Source: an uncultured Eubacteriales bacterium
GTDB taxonomy: Bacteria; Bacillota; Clostridia; UMGS1883; UMGS1540
DNA: 6,996 nucleotides
Direction of reading: 5' to 3'
Assembly: GCA_900552775.1 (NCBI GenBank)
Contig: USAP01000083.1
Coordinates: 1 to 6,996, forward strand
Shown here one piece after another: positions 1 to 6,996 of this stretch (position 1 is its first letter; each line of letters begins with the position of its first letter). A model generated the notes under the pieces. That model searched no databases. It was given only the letters and a program-made list of their open reading frames with translations, and was not told the origin of the DNA. Position numbers and translations under genes: made by a program.

Positions 1-3000
1 TTAAGCGATATTTCATCCTGTATAAGATATGTATTTCTGTCGTCCCCGAAATAAAATCCTCTGTGATATTGATTAACATCTCTTTCATATGCCTCGCTTA
101 AGTCGAGAACAGCATAAGCTCCATTGGATTTATTTAAGTCAGATTTTATGAGTTTTGCCTCTGCTCTTATTTTCTGACCGTAATATGTGTCGGAATCAAC
201 AGAAGGGTTAATTACCACACAATTTTCACCTTCGGGACGCTTTCTGTAATAAACATACTCTTTCATTGAGAAGTAATCTTTAAGATTATAGTCGTCCTTA
301 CCCATGTCACATGCCCAAACGGTATTATCTGCCGCAAAAACAAATTCTCCCAAATCAAGCATATCATGAGGTATACCCGTCCAGCCGCCATGATAACCGC
401 CAAAAGTAGAGTTCGGGTCGTCTATCGAACTTTTAAATCCTCCCGAAGAGCTTGCTTCAAAATATCTGTCCAGTCCCCCGTCGTTATAATTGATATTTTT
501 TCCGTCCGTTGCCTTTTTGTAATAATAATAAGCTTCCAAGCTTATTGATGCATTTGCAGCTTTTTTGGCGGTATACATCATCTCTGCCTGCAATGGATCA
601 TTATATCTCCATCCCATAAATTCAGCAACGCTGTTATTCATAAAATATGAATCCGCATCATGAAAATTAAATGATAAATCAGGCGATTGCAGAAAAATAA
701 ACGGATAACCCGATTGTGAAAACCCTCTTGCCGTTCCGATATTAAAGTCGGTTCCGCAGCAATTCCACAGAGTATTAAGCGCCGGAACAAAACCAAGCGC
801 TGCATAATCCTCATATGACACACCTTCGTAATATCCTCCGTCCGGTGCAAAAAGGCTTGTAAAATTCTCCAAAGCACGAATTGAATTCTCCAAAACATAT
901 TCTTCCTCTGCCTTCATTGAATCGTCAGCGCCGATTGCACATAACAAAACTATAACACTGGAAGCACATAAACCCGGAAAATTATCTTGCCAAAAAGGAT
1001 ATCTCATTTCATCGGTCGCACCGGAATAAAAATTTACATGCGGCTCTACAACAAGTTTTTTTACTGCTTCTCTGACAGTTCTCAGGCTTTCTCTTCCCTC
1101 TTCAGAAGAATTCAGATAATTATAAAACGAATCATAACACTCGGCAATTGCAAATCCCCAATGAGCCGCAATAAGATTAGACGTTTTATAATTTAAACTC
1201 TCCCATTTGCACATGTCAAGCATAATTTCCGAGCCCTTTTTCGCATATTTTGTGTCTCCTGTCAAAAGATATGCTGTTGCAAGGCGCTTCAAATAAATAT
1301 GAAGGCTATGAGCTGAACTTTGCCGCATTTCGGGGGACGGGTTTGCTAACTTTGTGTAATCTCTGTCTATTTCATAATCTGCCTGTAATATTGCTTCTTT
1401 ATAGCTTTTCATAAACTCTTCATCCGTCTTTATTTCACTTCGGATATAGTCTACATCTTCCTGAGTTAATATCACGCGCGGGTGACTGTCCTGCGGCATA
1501 TTCTCTTTAAGCTTTTCAAAAAACTCCGCTCCGGTCGGATTATCATACTGCATATATCTGTATATAAGATTTGCCGGCGTCCACTGAATTTGTCTGTCAA
1601 GAAATGTTGTTAAGTACGTTTCAACGGGATCATCAGATATTATTATCATCCCTCTAACATCCCACGAAACTTTTTTATTCAGGAGTTGTTCCGCCACGGC
1701 ACGAAGAGGAAAATACAATGTTCTGTCATGCAGTTCGGGCGCCGCATTAAGTTCCCTGCTCACTCCGTCAAGTATATACGTTTTTTCCCCCACCTTCATT
1801 TTTGCTCTCGTACCTATGCTTATTTCCCCCGTGTTCTCATCAAAAACAACATCATCAAAACTGAAAAGCGAATACATGTTTCTTGGCATCATAAAAGCGC
1901 CGTTTATAATGTAGGGCTTAAAACTCTCATTTGCATACGACTGCTTTTTACCGTCTATATACATCTTGTTGTTTGTTGTCATAAACACGGTTTTTCCGCG
2001 CAAAGCGTCATTAAGTTTATCTACAGGATCCATTACAGAGTTTGCAGGCACTTCGGTCACCGTAGCGCCACTACCTCCGGATGTAAATTTTTCATCGTCA
2101 AGAAGTTCTTTTCCGCTGTAAACTCTTATATAATCAAACTGGATATCGTTAGTGCTTCCCGCCGGGGCATATATATCGAATCTAAAGAATGTAGGGTACT
2201 CTCCTTCCGCTATTGACACGGTTGTCAAATAATACCCCTCCGAATAAATATCTGCTTTTCCTTCGGGAATGTTATATTTAAAAGAATATTTTGTCCATGT
2301 TCCTGTTTTGTATGTCGCTAAATTTTCGTTCGTAATACGGCTTTTTATAGTTCCGCCGGGCATAATTTCAAAACCCATAAGCCATTTACCTGATGCGTTT
2401 TTGCCGTCTAAAATTCCAACCGAAGCACCGCCGAGCATTGAATTTACCTTAAAGCGCAAATCTACAACAAATTTTCCGGTTTCTCCGAGACCGGTTGGAA
2501 AAATATCAAAATAACTGTTTCCTCCCGAAGTATTTCCTATAAATCTTGCAAATCCGGTGCCATCATCATCAGTTTCCGCAGTAACTTTGCACTCTGCACC
2601 CGCAATTGAAATTCCGCCTGTTTTGCCGTCGTTAAACTCAATATTTCTAAGTGTTTCGGATTTCGTTTCAATGCTCTCGGTAGGAGTAAACGGCAAAATT
2701 TCATTATTTTCTTTTCCGGCTTCAAAAATAAAATTCCACGGTAAAACATCGCCGTCATATATTCTTACATCATCCATATAGAAATCGGTTTCAGTATCAT
2801 CCGTATTTACTATACTCCATTCAACCTTGTCCGGAAGCCTTGAAATCGAAGACGGCATCACCCAATCTCTTATAATACATTTTTTATCTACATAAACGCT
2901 GAACAAAGATTTATTCCAGTCCGCAGCAACGGTCACGCGTTTGTAAACACCCTCAGGCAATCCGCCCGCTATGTATCCGTCGGCAAGCTTTAACTCTCTC

Positions 3001-3374
3001 TTTGCCGTATACTGTAAAAAACCGTATTTTGCGTTGCCGTATGTAATTGCAAAAAGAGAACCCGAAGCGTTCCCGCCTGTAATTTTAATATTTGCGCTCA
3101 TAATGGTTTTTCCGCTTCCGGCTCCCGTAAGACTCACCCTCGTTTTAACAGGCTCTCCCCATGCTCTGCCAAAAAAAACTTTATTTCCGTTATCATTTAT
3201 TATTCTTGTATCAACCCCCGTTACGGCGCTCATATTCCCAAACTCCCTGGCATTTTCGGCATATGATGAAAAGTTCTCGCTGTAATATATTCCGAAATTA
3301 CCGTCGGCAGAGACCGAAAAAACCGGTATTGAAAAAGCTATGCACAAAAATATGGCAAGCAGTCTTTTTTTCAT
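1..3374 (-). CDS. Secreted multimodular heparinase II/III-family polysaccharide lyase (C terminus outside window)
   Basis: I translated this frame codon by codon: it runs from ATG at 3374 to the window edge, 1124 codons with no stop. The N terminus (MKKRLLAIFLCIAFSIPVFS, likely cut after VSA near residue 23) is a signal peptide. Visible modules are two jelly-roll/LamG-like domains (about 25-207 and 240-421, ending in DDVRIYDG and FDYIRVYSG), a copper-amine-oxidase-N-like module (about 448-580, with TLYFPLRAVAEQL), an alpha-toroid region opening with HPRVILTQEDV (H631) and containing QDNFPG (N798) and YYEGVSYEDY (E850, Y854, Y857), and a beta-sandwich region from about 960 with H995, PHDMLDLGEF (H1003, D1007) and WACDMGKDDY. 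The last three blocks are the heparinase II/III pattern. Known members cleave uronic-acid polysaccharides by beta-elimination, with Tyr/His as catalytic residues; the substrate here is unknown. No SLH repeat is visible, though one could lie in the missing C terminus. It is the third gene of the operon, 27 nt after the 887-residue gene. Family call firm; activity inferred. Confidence 0.87.
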   Translation of the reverse strand, partial: MKKRLLAIFLCIAFSIPVFSVSADGNFGIYYSENFSSYAENAREFGNMSAVTGVDTRIINDNGNKVFFGRAWGEPVKTRVSLTGAGSGKTIMSANIKITGGNASGSLFAITYGNAKYGFLQYTAKRELKLADGYIAGGLPEGVYKRVTVAADWNKSLFSVYVDKKCIIRDWVMPSSISRLPDKVEWSIVNTDDTETDFYMDDVRIYDGDVLPWNFIFEAGKENNEILPFTPTESIETKSETLRNIEFNDGKTGGISIAGAECKVTAETDDDGTGFARFIGNTSGGNSYFDIFPTGLGETGKFVVDLRFKVNSMLGGASVGILDGKNASGKWLMGFEIMPGGTIKSRITNENLATYKTGTWTKYSFKYNIPEGKADIYSEGYYLTTVSIAEGEYPTFFRFDIYAPAGSTNDIQFDYIRVYSGKELLDDEKFTSGGSGATVTEVPANSVMDPVDKLNDALRGKTVFMTTNNKMYIDGKKQSYANESFKPYIINGAFMMPRNMYSLFSFDDVVFDENTGEISIGTRAKMKVGEKTYILDGVSRELNAAPELHDRTLYFPLRAVAEQLLNKKVSWDVRGMIIISDDPVETYLTTFLDRQIQWTPANLIYRYMQYDNPTGAEFFEKLKENMPQDSHPRVILTQEDVDYIRSEIKTDEEFMKSYKEAILQADYEIDRDYTKLANPSPEMRQSSAHSLHIYLKRLATAYLLTGDTKYAKKGSEIMLDMCKWESLNYKTSNLIAAHWGFAIAECYDSFYNYLNSSEEGRESLRTVREAVKKLVVEPHVNFYSGATDEMRYPFWQDNFPGLCASSVIVLLCAIGADDSMKAEEEYVLENSIRALENFTSLFAPDGGYYEGVSYEDYAALGFVPALNTLWNCCGTDFNIGTARGFSQSGYPFIFLQSPDLSFNFHDADSYFMNNSVAEFMGWRYNDPLQAEMMYTAKKAANASISLEAYYYYKKATDGKNINYNDGGLDRYFEASSSGGFKSSIDDPNSTFGGYHGGWTGIPHDMLDLGEFVFAADNTVWACDMGKDDYNLKDYFSMKEYVYYRKRPEGENCVVINPSVDSDTYYGQKIRAEAKLIKSDLNKSNGAYAVLDLSEAYERDVNQYHRGFYFGDDRNTYLIQDEISL

Positions 3375-3385
3375 ATACAAACCAT

Positions 3386-3391
3386 TCCTTT
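3386..3391 (-). promoter_or_regulatory. Shine-Dalgarno AAAGGA before the lyase gene
   Basis: AAAGGA lies 11 nt before ATG at 3374, inside the 27-nt gap after the stop of the 887-residue gene. The spacing is slightly long but there is no better candidate. An ATG inside the gap at 3386-3384 runs into a stop within five codons, so 3374 is the start. The gap is too short for a terminator or separate promoter. Confidence 0.7.
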
Positions 3392-3401
3392 CTCAGTAGA
3401 T

Positions 3402-6065
3402 TCATCGATATATAATAAGTTGATTTACGCCGTTTGCATAAGACTTTATAAATACATATGAAGCATCGTTTTCTCCTACGGCAAATCCGTCTTTAAGCAT
3501 GTCAAGTTCTCCTTGCCGTACAATTCCCTCTTTTGTGTCAAAAACAGCAACCTGTGTATTGCGGATAATCAAAGCACACAGATTATCCGTTTTATCCAGT
3601 GAATCACTATAGCTTGAGCTGAATCCCGAAACTTTGTCAACTTTAAGCGTTACAGATGAGCTGTCATGGTTATACACATATCCCGTATACTCTGTCCAGT
3701 CAAGCTGATTATTAGCCACAGCTGAAGACGTCATATCAACTTTGCGGGTTGACTGATTATATACACCGTCTATACAAAGCTTTGTAATTATACCGTTTCC
3801 GTCCCTTACAAATCTTATCACATCTCCGGGCTTTGGCACCGAGCCGTTTTTTACGAGCAGATTATATGTATCTGAGGAAACAGGGCATTTTATATATGTA
3901 CCGTTATTCCAGAGTGTCAAAGTTTTGAGTACGACTCCGTCATCGGTCAGAGTATCGGCAACTCGGCTGACAACAGAAATCGGAACACTTCTGTCAAGCT
4001 TCATTCCGGCGCCTACAGCGTCATCGTACACAACAACTGCCGCAGGTTTCATTCCTTTTGTCATGTCATAAGCATCAATCAAATATGTCCCGTTTGAAAG
4101 GCTTCCTTCTCCTCCGATTTCAAAATTATCTTCATCAAATCTTGATGTGATATTCCCCTTCTGTATATCCGAAGGCACTTTGAAAATCACTGCCGAGTCA
4201 AGCAAAGCAAACGGATTGAACTGATTGTAAGAAGCATGATAATATGCTTTGACACCGTTTAAATACCTTGTAAGTGAATCATCCTCCGCAAAACTTTTGT
4301 TATATTTTTCACTTATATCAAGCGAAGAATCTATTTCTTCCGCAGTATCTATCACATCTATTCTGCCTTCTTTATTGATTCCGTATCTTATCAGCTGATA
4401 TCTCGGCAAGCTGCCGTTTAATAATTTATCTTTGATTTCATTTCCTGTAGATTTTACACGTTCTCCGTCTACTGTTACATAATCCGAAAGCTTTGGATAA
4501 ATAAATGTTCCCTGCCTTGTCATAACAGCTATTGAAGCTTCCGATGAAATACCGTTCTTAACGGCAAAATCCGTAAAATATCCATAGTTTAAATCACTTT
4601 TTTGATAGTCAGTAATAAAAGTTACGGTACCGTCCGATGCCAGAAGAAAAACTCCGCTGAATCCAACCGTTATGTTTATATTATTTTGAAAATATGAATT
4701 TGTTTTGTATTCTTTTCCGTCAATAAATATTTTATCTTTATACGCTTCCGTTATAGTTCCGTTAACAACATCCGAACATACCGACAGTATTTTTACATCA
4801 CCTTTTTCACTTTCAAAACATGTTATAACACTTCCTGAGGTTATTTTGTCAATACCCGAAGACATTTTTTGTCCTTTTTTATACAGAGAAATTTCACAAT
4901 AAGTTTCATCGTTTGATTTGCAATTTATCATTCCGGCAGGCTTTGTGTTCGAGTCGAAAATGGTTTCACTTTTCTTATCAACCGACGATACCACCATGTA
5001 TCTTGCAGCAAAAACCGAAATAATATCAAATTTACCGTCACCGTTATTGTCTATAATCTCAACGCTGCTGTTTTTAAAATAAAAATCTTCCGCTTCAGGC
5101 GTTTTTGCTCTTCCGTTTTTCACAAAAGTATAAGCTTTATCCAGTTTATACACGGTCTCGCTTCCGTTTTCGTGATTGAAAACGGAAAGAACATTATCCG
5201 CAAAAGAACCTATATCTTCTGAATTTATTACAATAACATTATTTGCAGGCTTGCGATATACAGCTTTTATATTATTGTTATCATCGTCATACCAGCATAT
5301 TGCGGCAAGTCCGAAAAATTTTTCCGCATCGGCAATTGCCGTATCAAAAAGCTTTCCGCCGATTCCGATTTTCTTTTCACCGGAAACATATTCGGGATCT
5401 GCCGAAAAATGACCGGCTGTCTCTATCACCCCTTCAACACGTTTTAAACCGTAGCGTTCCGAAAGAATTGTTTTACCCGCAGAACGCGATGATGTAATGT
5501 TTCCGTTCTCTACAGCGATCACCTCGCACAAATCGCAATTCATAAAATTATAAAGCAAAACCGCACAATTCGAAAATGTCATCTCATTGCTGTTTTTATT
5601 AACGCCTCGAAGTAAATCTATTTCATTTGCAACATATAAATATCCTGTGGGATACCCTCCGTAGGCTGCTGCCTGAGAAGTATACCCGAGTGCTGAAACA
5701 GTCATCTTAAGCGCTGCCGCAAAGCTTAATTTTCCATCAGGAATAAAAAGTCCGTTTCCGCTTCCTGCAATAATCTCCATTTCGGCGGCCTTGGCAATTG
5801 CCCCGAAATATGTATCTGATTCACTTACGTCAGAAAAAACTTTTTTTGTGCCGTTTGGCTGCAAATTCATCGCACGAATCAGCATATCGGCAAATTCACC
5901 CCTTGTTACATCCAAATCTGCCTCTTCCAAAGTTTTTGACGATATGTCAAGTTCCGTTATAAAATCTATACATGCTTCGTCACGCTTTGTATTTTCCGCC
6001 GCTTCAAAACTACACGGTATAATCGCAAGCGTGAGAACTATAATTAAAGAAACTATTTTTCTCAA
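3402..6065 (-). CDS. Exported SLH-domain surface protein with an array of uncharacterised beta-rich modules
   Basis: This complete 887-residue protein starts at TTG (6065), supported by AAGGAGG 9 nt upstream; the first in-frame ATG (residue 61) would remove the signal peptide (MRKIVSLIIVLTLAIIPCSF) and part of the SLH region. SLH repeats follow: a weak first one ending in VTRGEFADMLIRAMNL (about 30-68), a clear second (KVFSDV to LGYTS, about 75-130), and a third carrying the Clostridia-type AAYGGYPTGYLYVANEIDLL insertion (about 132-177). SLH domains bind pyruvylated secondary cell-wall polymers, so the protein probably sits on the cell wall. Residues 209-887 form several similar-looking segments rich in beta strands, with recurring phrases such as KDKIFIDGKEYK, LASDGTVTFI, NKEGRIDVID and RDGNGIITKL. 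A DNNGDGKFD loop (339-347) resembles a calcium-binding loop. I recognise no catalytic motif; a scaffold, glycan-binding or structural role is inferred. It lies between the SGNH esterase gene (1 nt gap) and the lyase gene (27 nt gap). Confidence 0.88.
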   Translation of the reverse strand: MRKIVSLIIVLTLAIIPCSFEAAENTKRDEACIDFITELDISSKTLEEADLDVTRGEFADMLIRAMNLQPNGTKKVFSDVSESDTYFGAIAKAAEMEIIAGSGNGLFIPDGKLSFAAALKMTVSALGYTSQAAAYGGYPTGYLYVANEIDLLRGVNKNSNEMTFSNCAVLLYNFMNCDLCEVIAVENGNITSSRSAGKTILSERYGLKRVEGVIETAGHFSADPEYVSGEKKIGIGGKLFDTAIADAEKFFGLAAICWYDDDNNNIKAVYRKPANNVIVINSEDIGSFADNVLSVFNHENGSETVYKLDKAYTFVKNGRAKTPEAEDFYFKNSSVEIIDNNGDGKFDIISVFAARYMVVSSVDKKSETIFDSNTKPAGMINCKSNDETYCEISLYKKGQKMSSGIDKITSGSVITCFESEKGDVKILSVCSDVVNGTITEAYKDKIFIDGKEYKTNSYFQNNINITVGFSGVFLLASDGTVTFITDYQKSDLNYGYFTDFAVKNGISSEASIAVMTRQGTFIYPKLSDYVTVDGERVKSTGNEIKDKLLNGSLPRYQLIRYGINKEGRIDVIDTAEEIDSSLDISEKYNKSFAEDDSLTRYLNGVKAYYHASYNQFNPFALLDSAVIFKVPSDIQKGNITSRFDEDNFEIGGEGSLSNGTYLIDAYDMTKGMKPAAVVVYDDAVGAGMKLDRSVPISVVSRVADTLTDDGVVLKTLTLWNNGTYIKCPVSSDTYNLLVKNGSVPKPGDVIRFVRDGNGIITKLCIDGVYNQSTRKVDMTSSAVANNQLDWTEYTGYVYNHDSSSVTLKVDKVSGFSSSYSDSLDKTDNLCALIIRNTQVAVFDTKEGIVRQGELDMLKDGFAVGENDASYVFIKSYANGVNQLIIYR
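5535..5978 (-). other. SLH repeat region of the 887-residue protein
   Basis: Encodes residues about 30-177, directly after the signal peptide. Repeat one is short and keeps VTRGEFA. Repeat two begins FSDVSESDTYFGAIAKA and has AGSGNGLFIPDGKLSFAAAL in place of the usual ITR-x-E stretch. Repeat three has GYPTGYLYVANEIDLLRGV and then MTFSNCAVLLYNF. Only repeat one retains a TR-x-E motif, so binding strength of this region may be reduced compared with a canonical triplet. Confidence 0.75.
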
Positions 6066-6066
6066 G

Positions 6067-6996
6067 TTAACGTTCCTCCTTTAAAAAGGCATTATATATA
6101 AGCTGTACCGCTTCAAACCTTGTTATTGTTGCTTTTGGGACAAACATATTATTGCCGCGTCCTTTTATAATATCTGCTCCGCCAAGTGCAAAAACAGCTT
6201 TTTTTGCATAATCCGAAATTTCAGCATCATCTTCAAAATATTTTGCCGCAGCCGGTGCATTTCCGTTTTTCTCCATCATCCTGTAAATAATAAGTGATGA
6301 GTCCTCACGGGTTATATTTTCGTTAGGTGCAAATTTCCCGTTTGCCCCTTTTATGTAGCCTGACTTTGCTGCCGCCGTTACAAAAGACGCAAACCAATCT
6401 CCGTCATGTACGTCATCAAAAGCAATACCGTTATTCTCCGCATTTTTTGCAGAAATCTTCTTCACTTCTTTCGAAAACTCGTAAGAAACCTTTTCTGCCC
6501 CTTTTTCATTAAAATGAAGTCCGTCAGGAAAAAGCTCCTTGCTGTCTTTGAAAATTTCATAAAAATCAACCGAAGCTATACCTAATTCTGCACAGACATC
6601 ACGTTCGGTTTTGCGCATAGCATCCATTATTTCACATGGTCTTTCTTCTAAATATTCGCCTTCAAAAACCGGTCCGGGTATTCCGACAATAATTTCCGGC
6701 GAACCGGGAAGATTTTTATATGACCGTATAAAAGATTTGAATATTTCCGCATAATTCTCTGAAATTTTATCCCAATAAATTGTCTTGGCGTCATTCGTTC
6801 CCATCATTATCAAAACAATATCGGGATTATACTCAAGAGACTCTTTATACTTTTCCGTTTTAAGATACGGATATTTGTGTTCCGAATACAAGCCGTGTGA
6901 AGACAGCCCGAAATTTTTTACTTCATAGCCGTTTCCGAGTTTATTGCTCAAAAAGTCGGTATAACTTTGTGAGGTTGTATATTTTCCGTCATTTCC
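6067..6996 (-). CDS. SGNH/GDSL-family hydrolase with C-terminal SLH repeats (N terminus outside window)
   Basis: The frame is open from the right edge (GNDGKYTTSQSYTDF...) to TAA at 6069-6067, 309 visible codons. Three of the four SGNH blocks are present: block II around NFGLSSHG (oxyanion-hole Gly), block III GTND (6790-6801) after PDIVLIMM, and block V DGLHFNEKG with catalytic Asp (6523-6525) and His (6514-6516). Block I (GDS, nucleophile Ser) should lie just beyond the edge, since the text resembles the stretch that normally follows it. Family members of this type are mostly carbohydrate or acyl esterases, for example acetylxylan or rhamnogalacturonan acetylesterases, so de-esterification of a polysaccharide is the likely role; the substrate is not readable. 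The C terminus carries two SLH repeats (FDDVHDGDWF... with ITRED, and FEDDAEISDYA... with ITRFE), suggesting cell-wall attachment; a signal peptide would be in the missing part. A TTG at 6951 is in frame but lacks a Shine-Dalgarno and would delete conserved sequence, so it is not the start. Confidence 0.85.
   Translation of the reverse strand, partial: GNDGKYTTSQSYTDFLSNKLGNGYEVKNFGLSSHGLYSEHKYPYLKTEKYKESLEYNPDIVLIMMGTNDAKTIYWDKISENYAEIFKSFIRSYKNLPGSPEIIVGIPGPVFEGEYLEERPCEIMDAMRKTERDVCAELGIASVDFYEIFKDSKELFPDGLHFNEKGAEKVSYEFSKEVKKISAKNAENNGIAFDDVHDGDWFASFVTAAAKSGYIKGANGKFAPNENITREDSSLIIYRMMEKNGNAPAAAKYFEDDAEISDYAKKAVFALGGADIIKGRGNNMFVPKATITRFEAVQLIYNAFLKEER
6075..6081 (-). promoter_or_regulatory. 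Shine-Dalgarno AAGGAGG deciding the TTG start of the 887-residue gene
   Basis: A near-perfect AAGGAGG lies 9 nt before TTG at 6065. It is embedded in the last codons of the SGNH gene (Leu-Lys-Glu-Glu-Arg-stop), whose stop ends 1 nt before the TTG. This fixes the start codon and implies translational coupling of the two genes. Confidence 0.88.
6088..6426 (-). other. Pair of SLH repeats in the SGNH protein
   Basis: Two consecutive repeats follow the SGNH domain after a short charged linker (VKKISAKNAENN). Repeat one has FDDV, W and a GYIKG-NGKFAPN-ITRED core. Repeat two has FEDD, ISDYA, ADIIKGRGNNMFVP and ITRFEAVQLIYNAF. Both keep the ITR-x-E form of the TRAE-type motif that contacts the cell-wall polymer in studied SLH proteins. 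The protein ends six residues after the second repeat, so a third repeat is absent here, while three is the usual number for a full anchor. Confidence 0.85.

Noticed and set aside
1635..2033. A copper amine oxidase enzyme
   Set aside because: Only the small N-terminal-type accessory module is present; the catalytic domain with its topaquinone Tyr and copper-binding His residues is absent.
1686..2216. Plus-strand open frame of 176 codons
   Set aside because: It lies wholly inside the uninterrupted lyase gene on the other strand, has no recognisable family or export signal, and its composition (many Arg, His, Phe, Ile) is that of an antisense shadow.
2537..2758. Minus-strand 73-codon frame inside the lyase gene, and a similar 86-codon one at 638-898
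   Set aside because: Both are out-of-frame within the continuous lyase reading frame, which I checked codon by codon without finding a stop or shift.
1..3374. Naming the lyase heparinase II (hepB) or assigning heparin as substrate
   Set aside because: The superfamily covers alginate, heparin, chondroitin and other polysaccharide lyases, and the active-site motif deviates, so neither symbol nor substrate is supported.
3375..3401. Terminator or promoter between the SLH protein and the lyase
   Set aside because: The 27-nt gap holds a ribosome-binding site and shows no hairpin with a T-run and no -35/-10 pair.
2971..3415. Two overlapping plus-strand open frames of 104 and 84 codons
   Set aside because: They are antisense to the signal peptide and first jelly-roll module of the lyase, overlap each other in different frames and lack a supported start.
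6005..6065. Lipoprotein signal (IIPC) in the 887-residue protein
   Set aside because: Pro directly before Cys does not fit a lipobox, and the SLH repeats already give a means of wall attachment. An ordinary signal peptide is more likely.
6949..6951. TTG as the start of the SGNH gene
   Set aside because: The frame is open upstream to the edge, no Shine-Dalgarno precedes it, and block I with the catalytic Ser must lie upstream.

Overview
The window looks like chromosomal DNA from a Gram-positive, S-layer-bearing member of the Firmicutes, most likely a Clostridia-type anaerobe. The evidence is AT-rich coding DNA, two proteins with S-layer homology (SLH) repeats, a canonical AAGGAGG ribosome-binding site driving a TTG start, and a copper-amine-oxidase-N-like module of the kind common in secreted Clostridia and Paenibacillus proteins. 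The species cannot be named from the sequence.

All coding capacity is on the minus strand and covers nearly the whole window. In transcription order (right to left) there are three genes. (1) 6996-6067 is an SGNH/GDSL-family esterase-like protein ending in two SLH repeats; its 5' end lies outside the window. (2) 6065-3402 is a complete 887-residue exported protein with N-terminal SLH repeats followed by a long array of beta-rich modules of unknown function. (3) 3374-1 is a very large exported protein, at least 1124 residues, with two jelly-roll-like modules, a copper-amine-oxidase-N-like module and a heparinase II/III-type polysaccharide lyase region; its C terminus lies outside the window. 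The gaps are 1 nt and 27 nt, with no room for a terminator or a separate promoter, so the three are very probably one operon.

The likely theme is cell-surface handling of an acidic, possibly acetylated polysaccharide. The lyase would cleave uronic-acid-containing chains by beta-elimination, the SGNH protein would remove ester groups such as O-acetyl, and the SLH proteins would hold activity on the cell wall. The substrate is not determined. The alternative, that the set modifies the cell's own envelope polysaccharide, cannot be excluded.

No RNA genes, mobile elements, CRISPR arrays, promoters or terminators were recognised. There is no gene-free stretch longer than 27 nt. The most unusual items are the uncharacterised module array of the 887-residue protein, the SLH repeats split as two plus three (partly degenerate) between neighbouring genes, and the Met in the lyase motif where a second His often lies.
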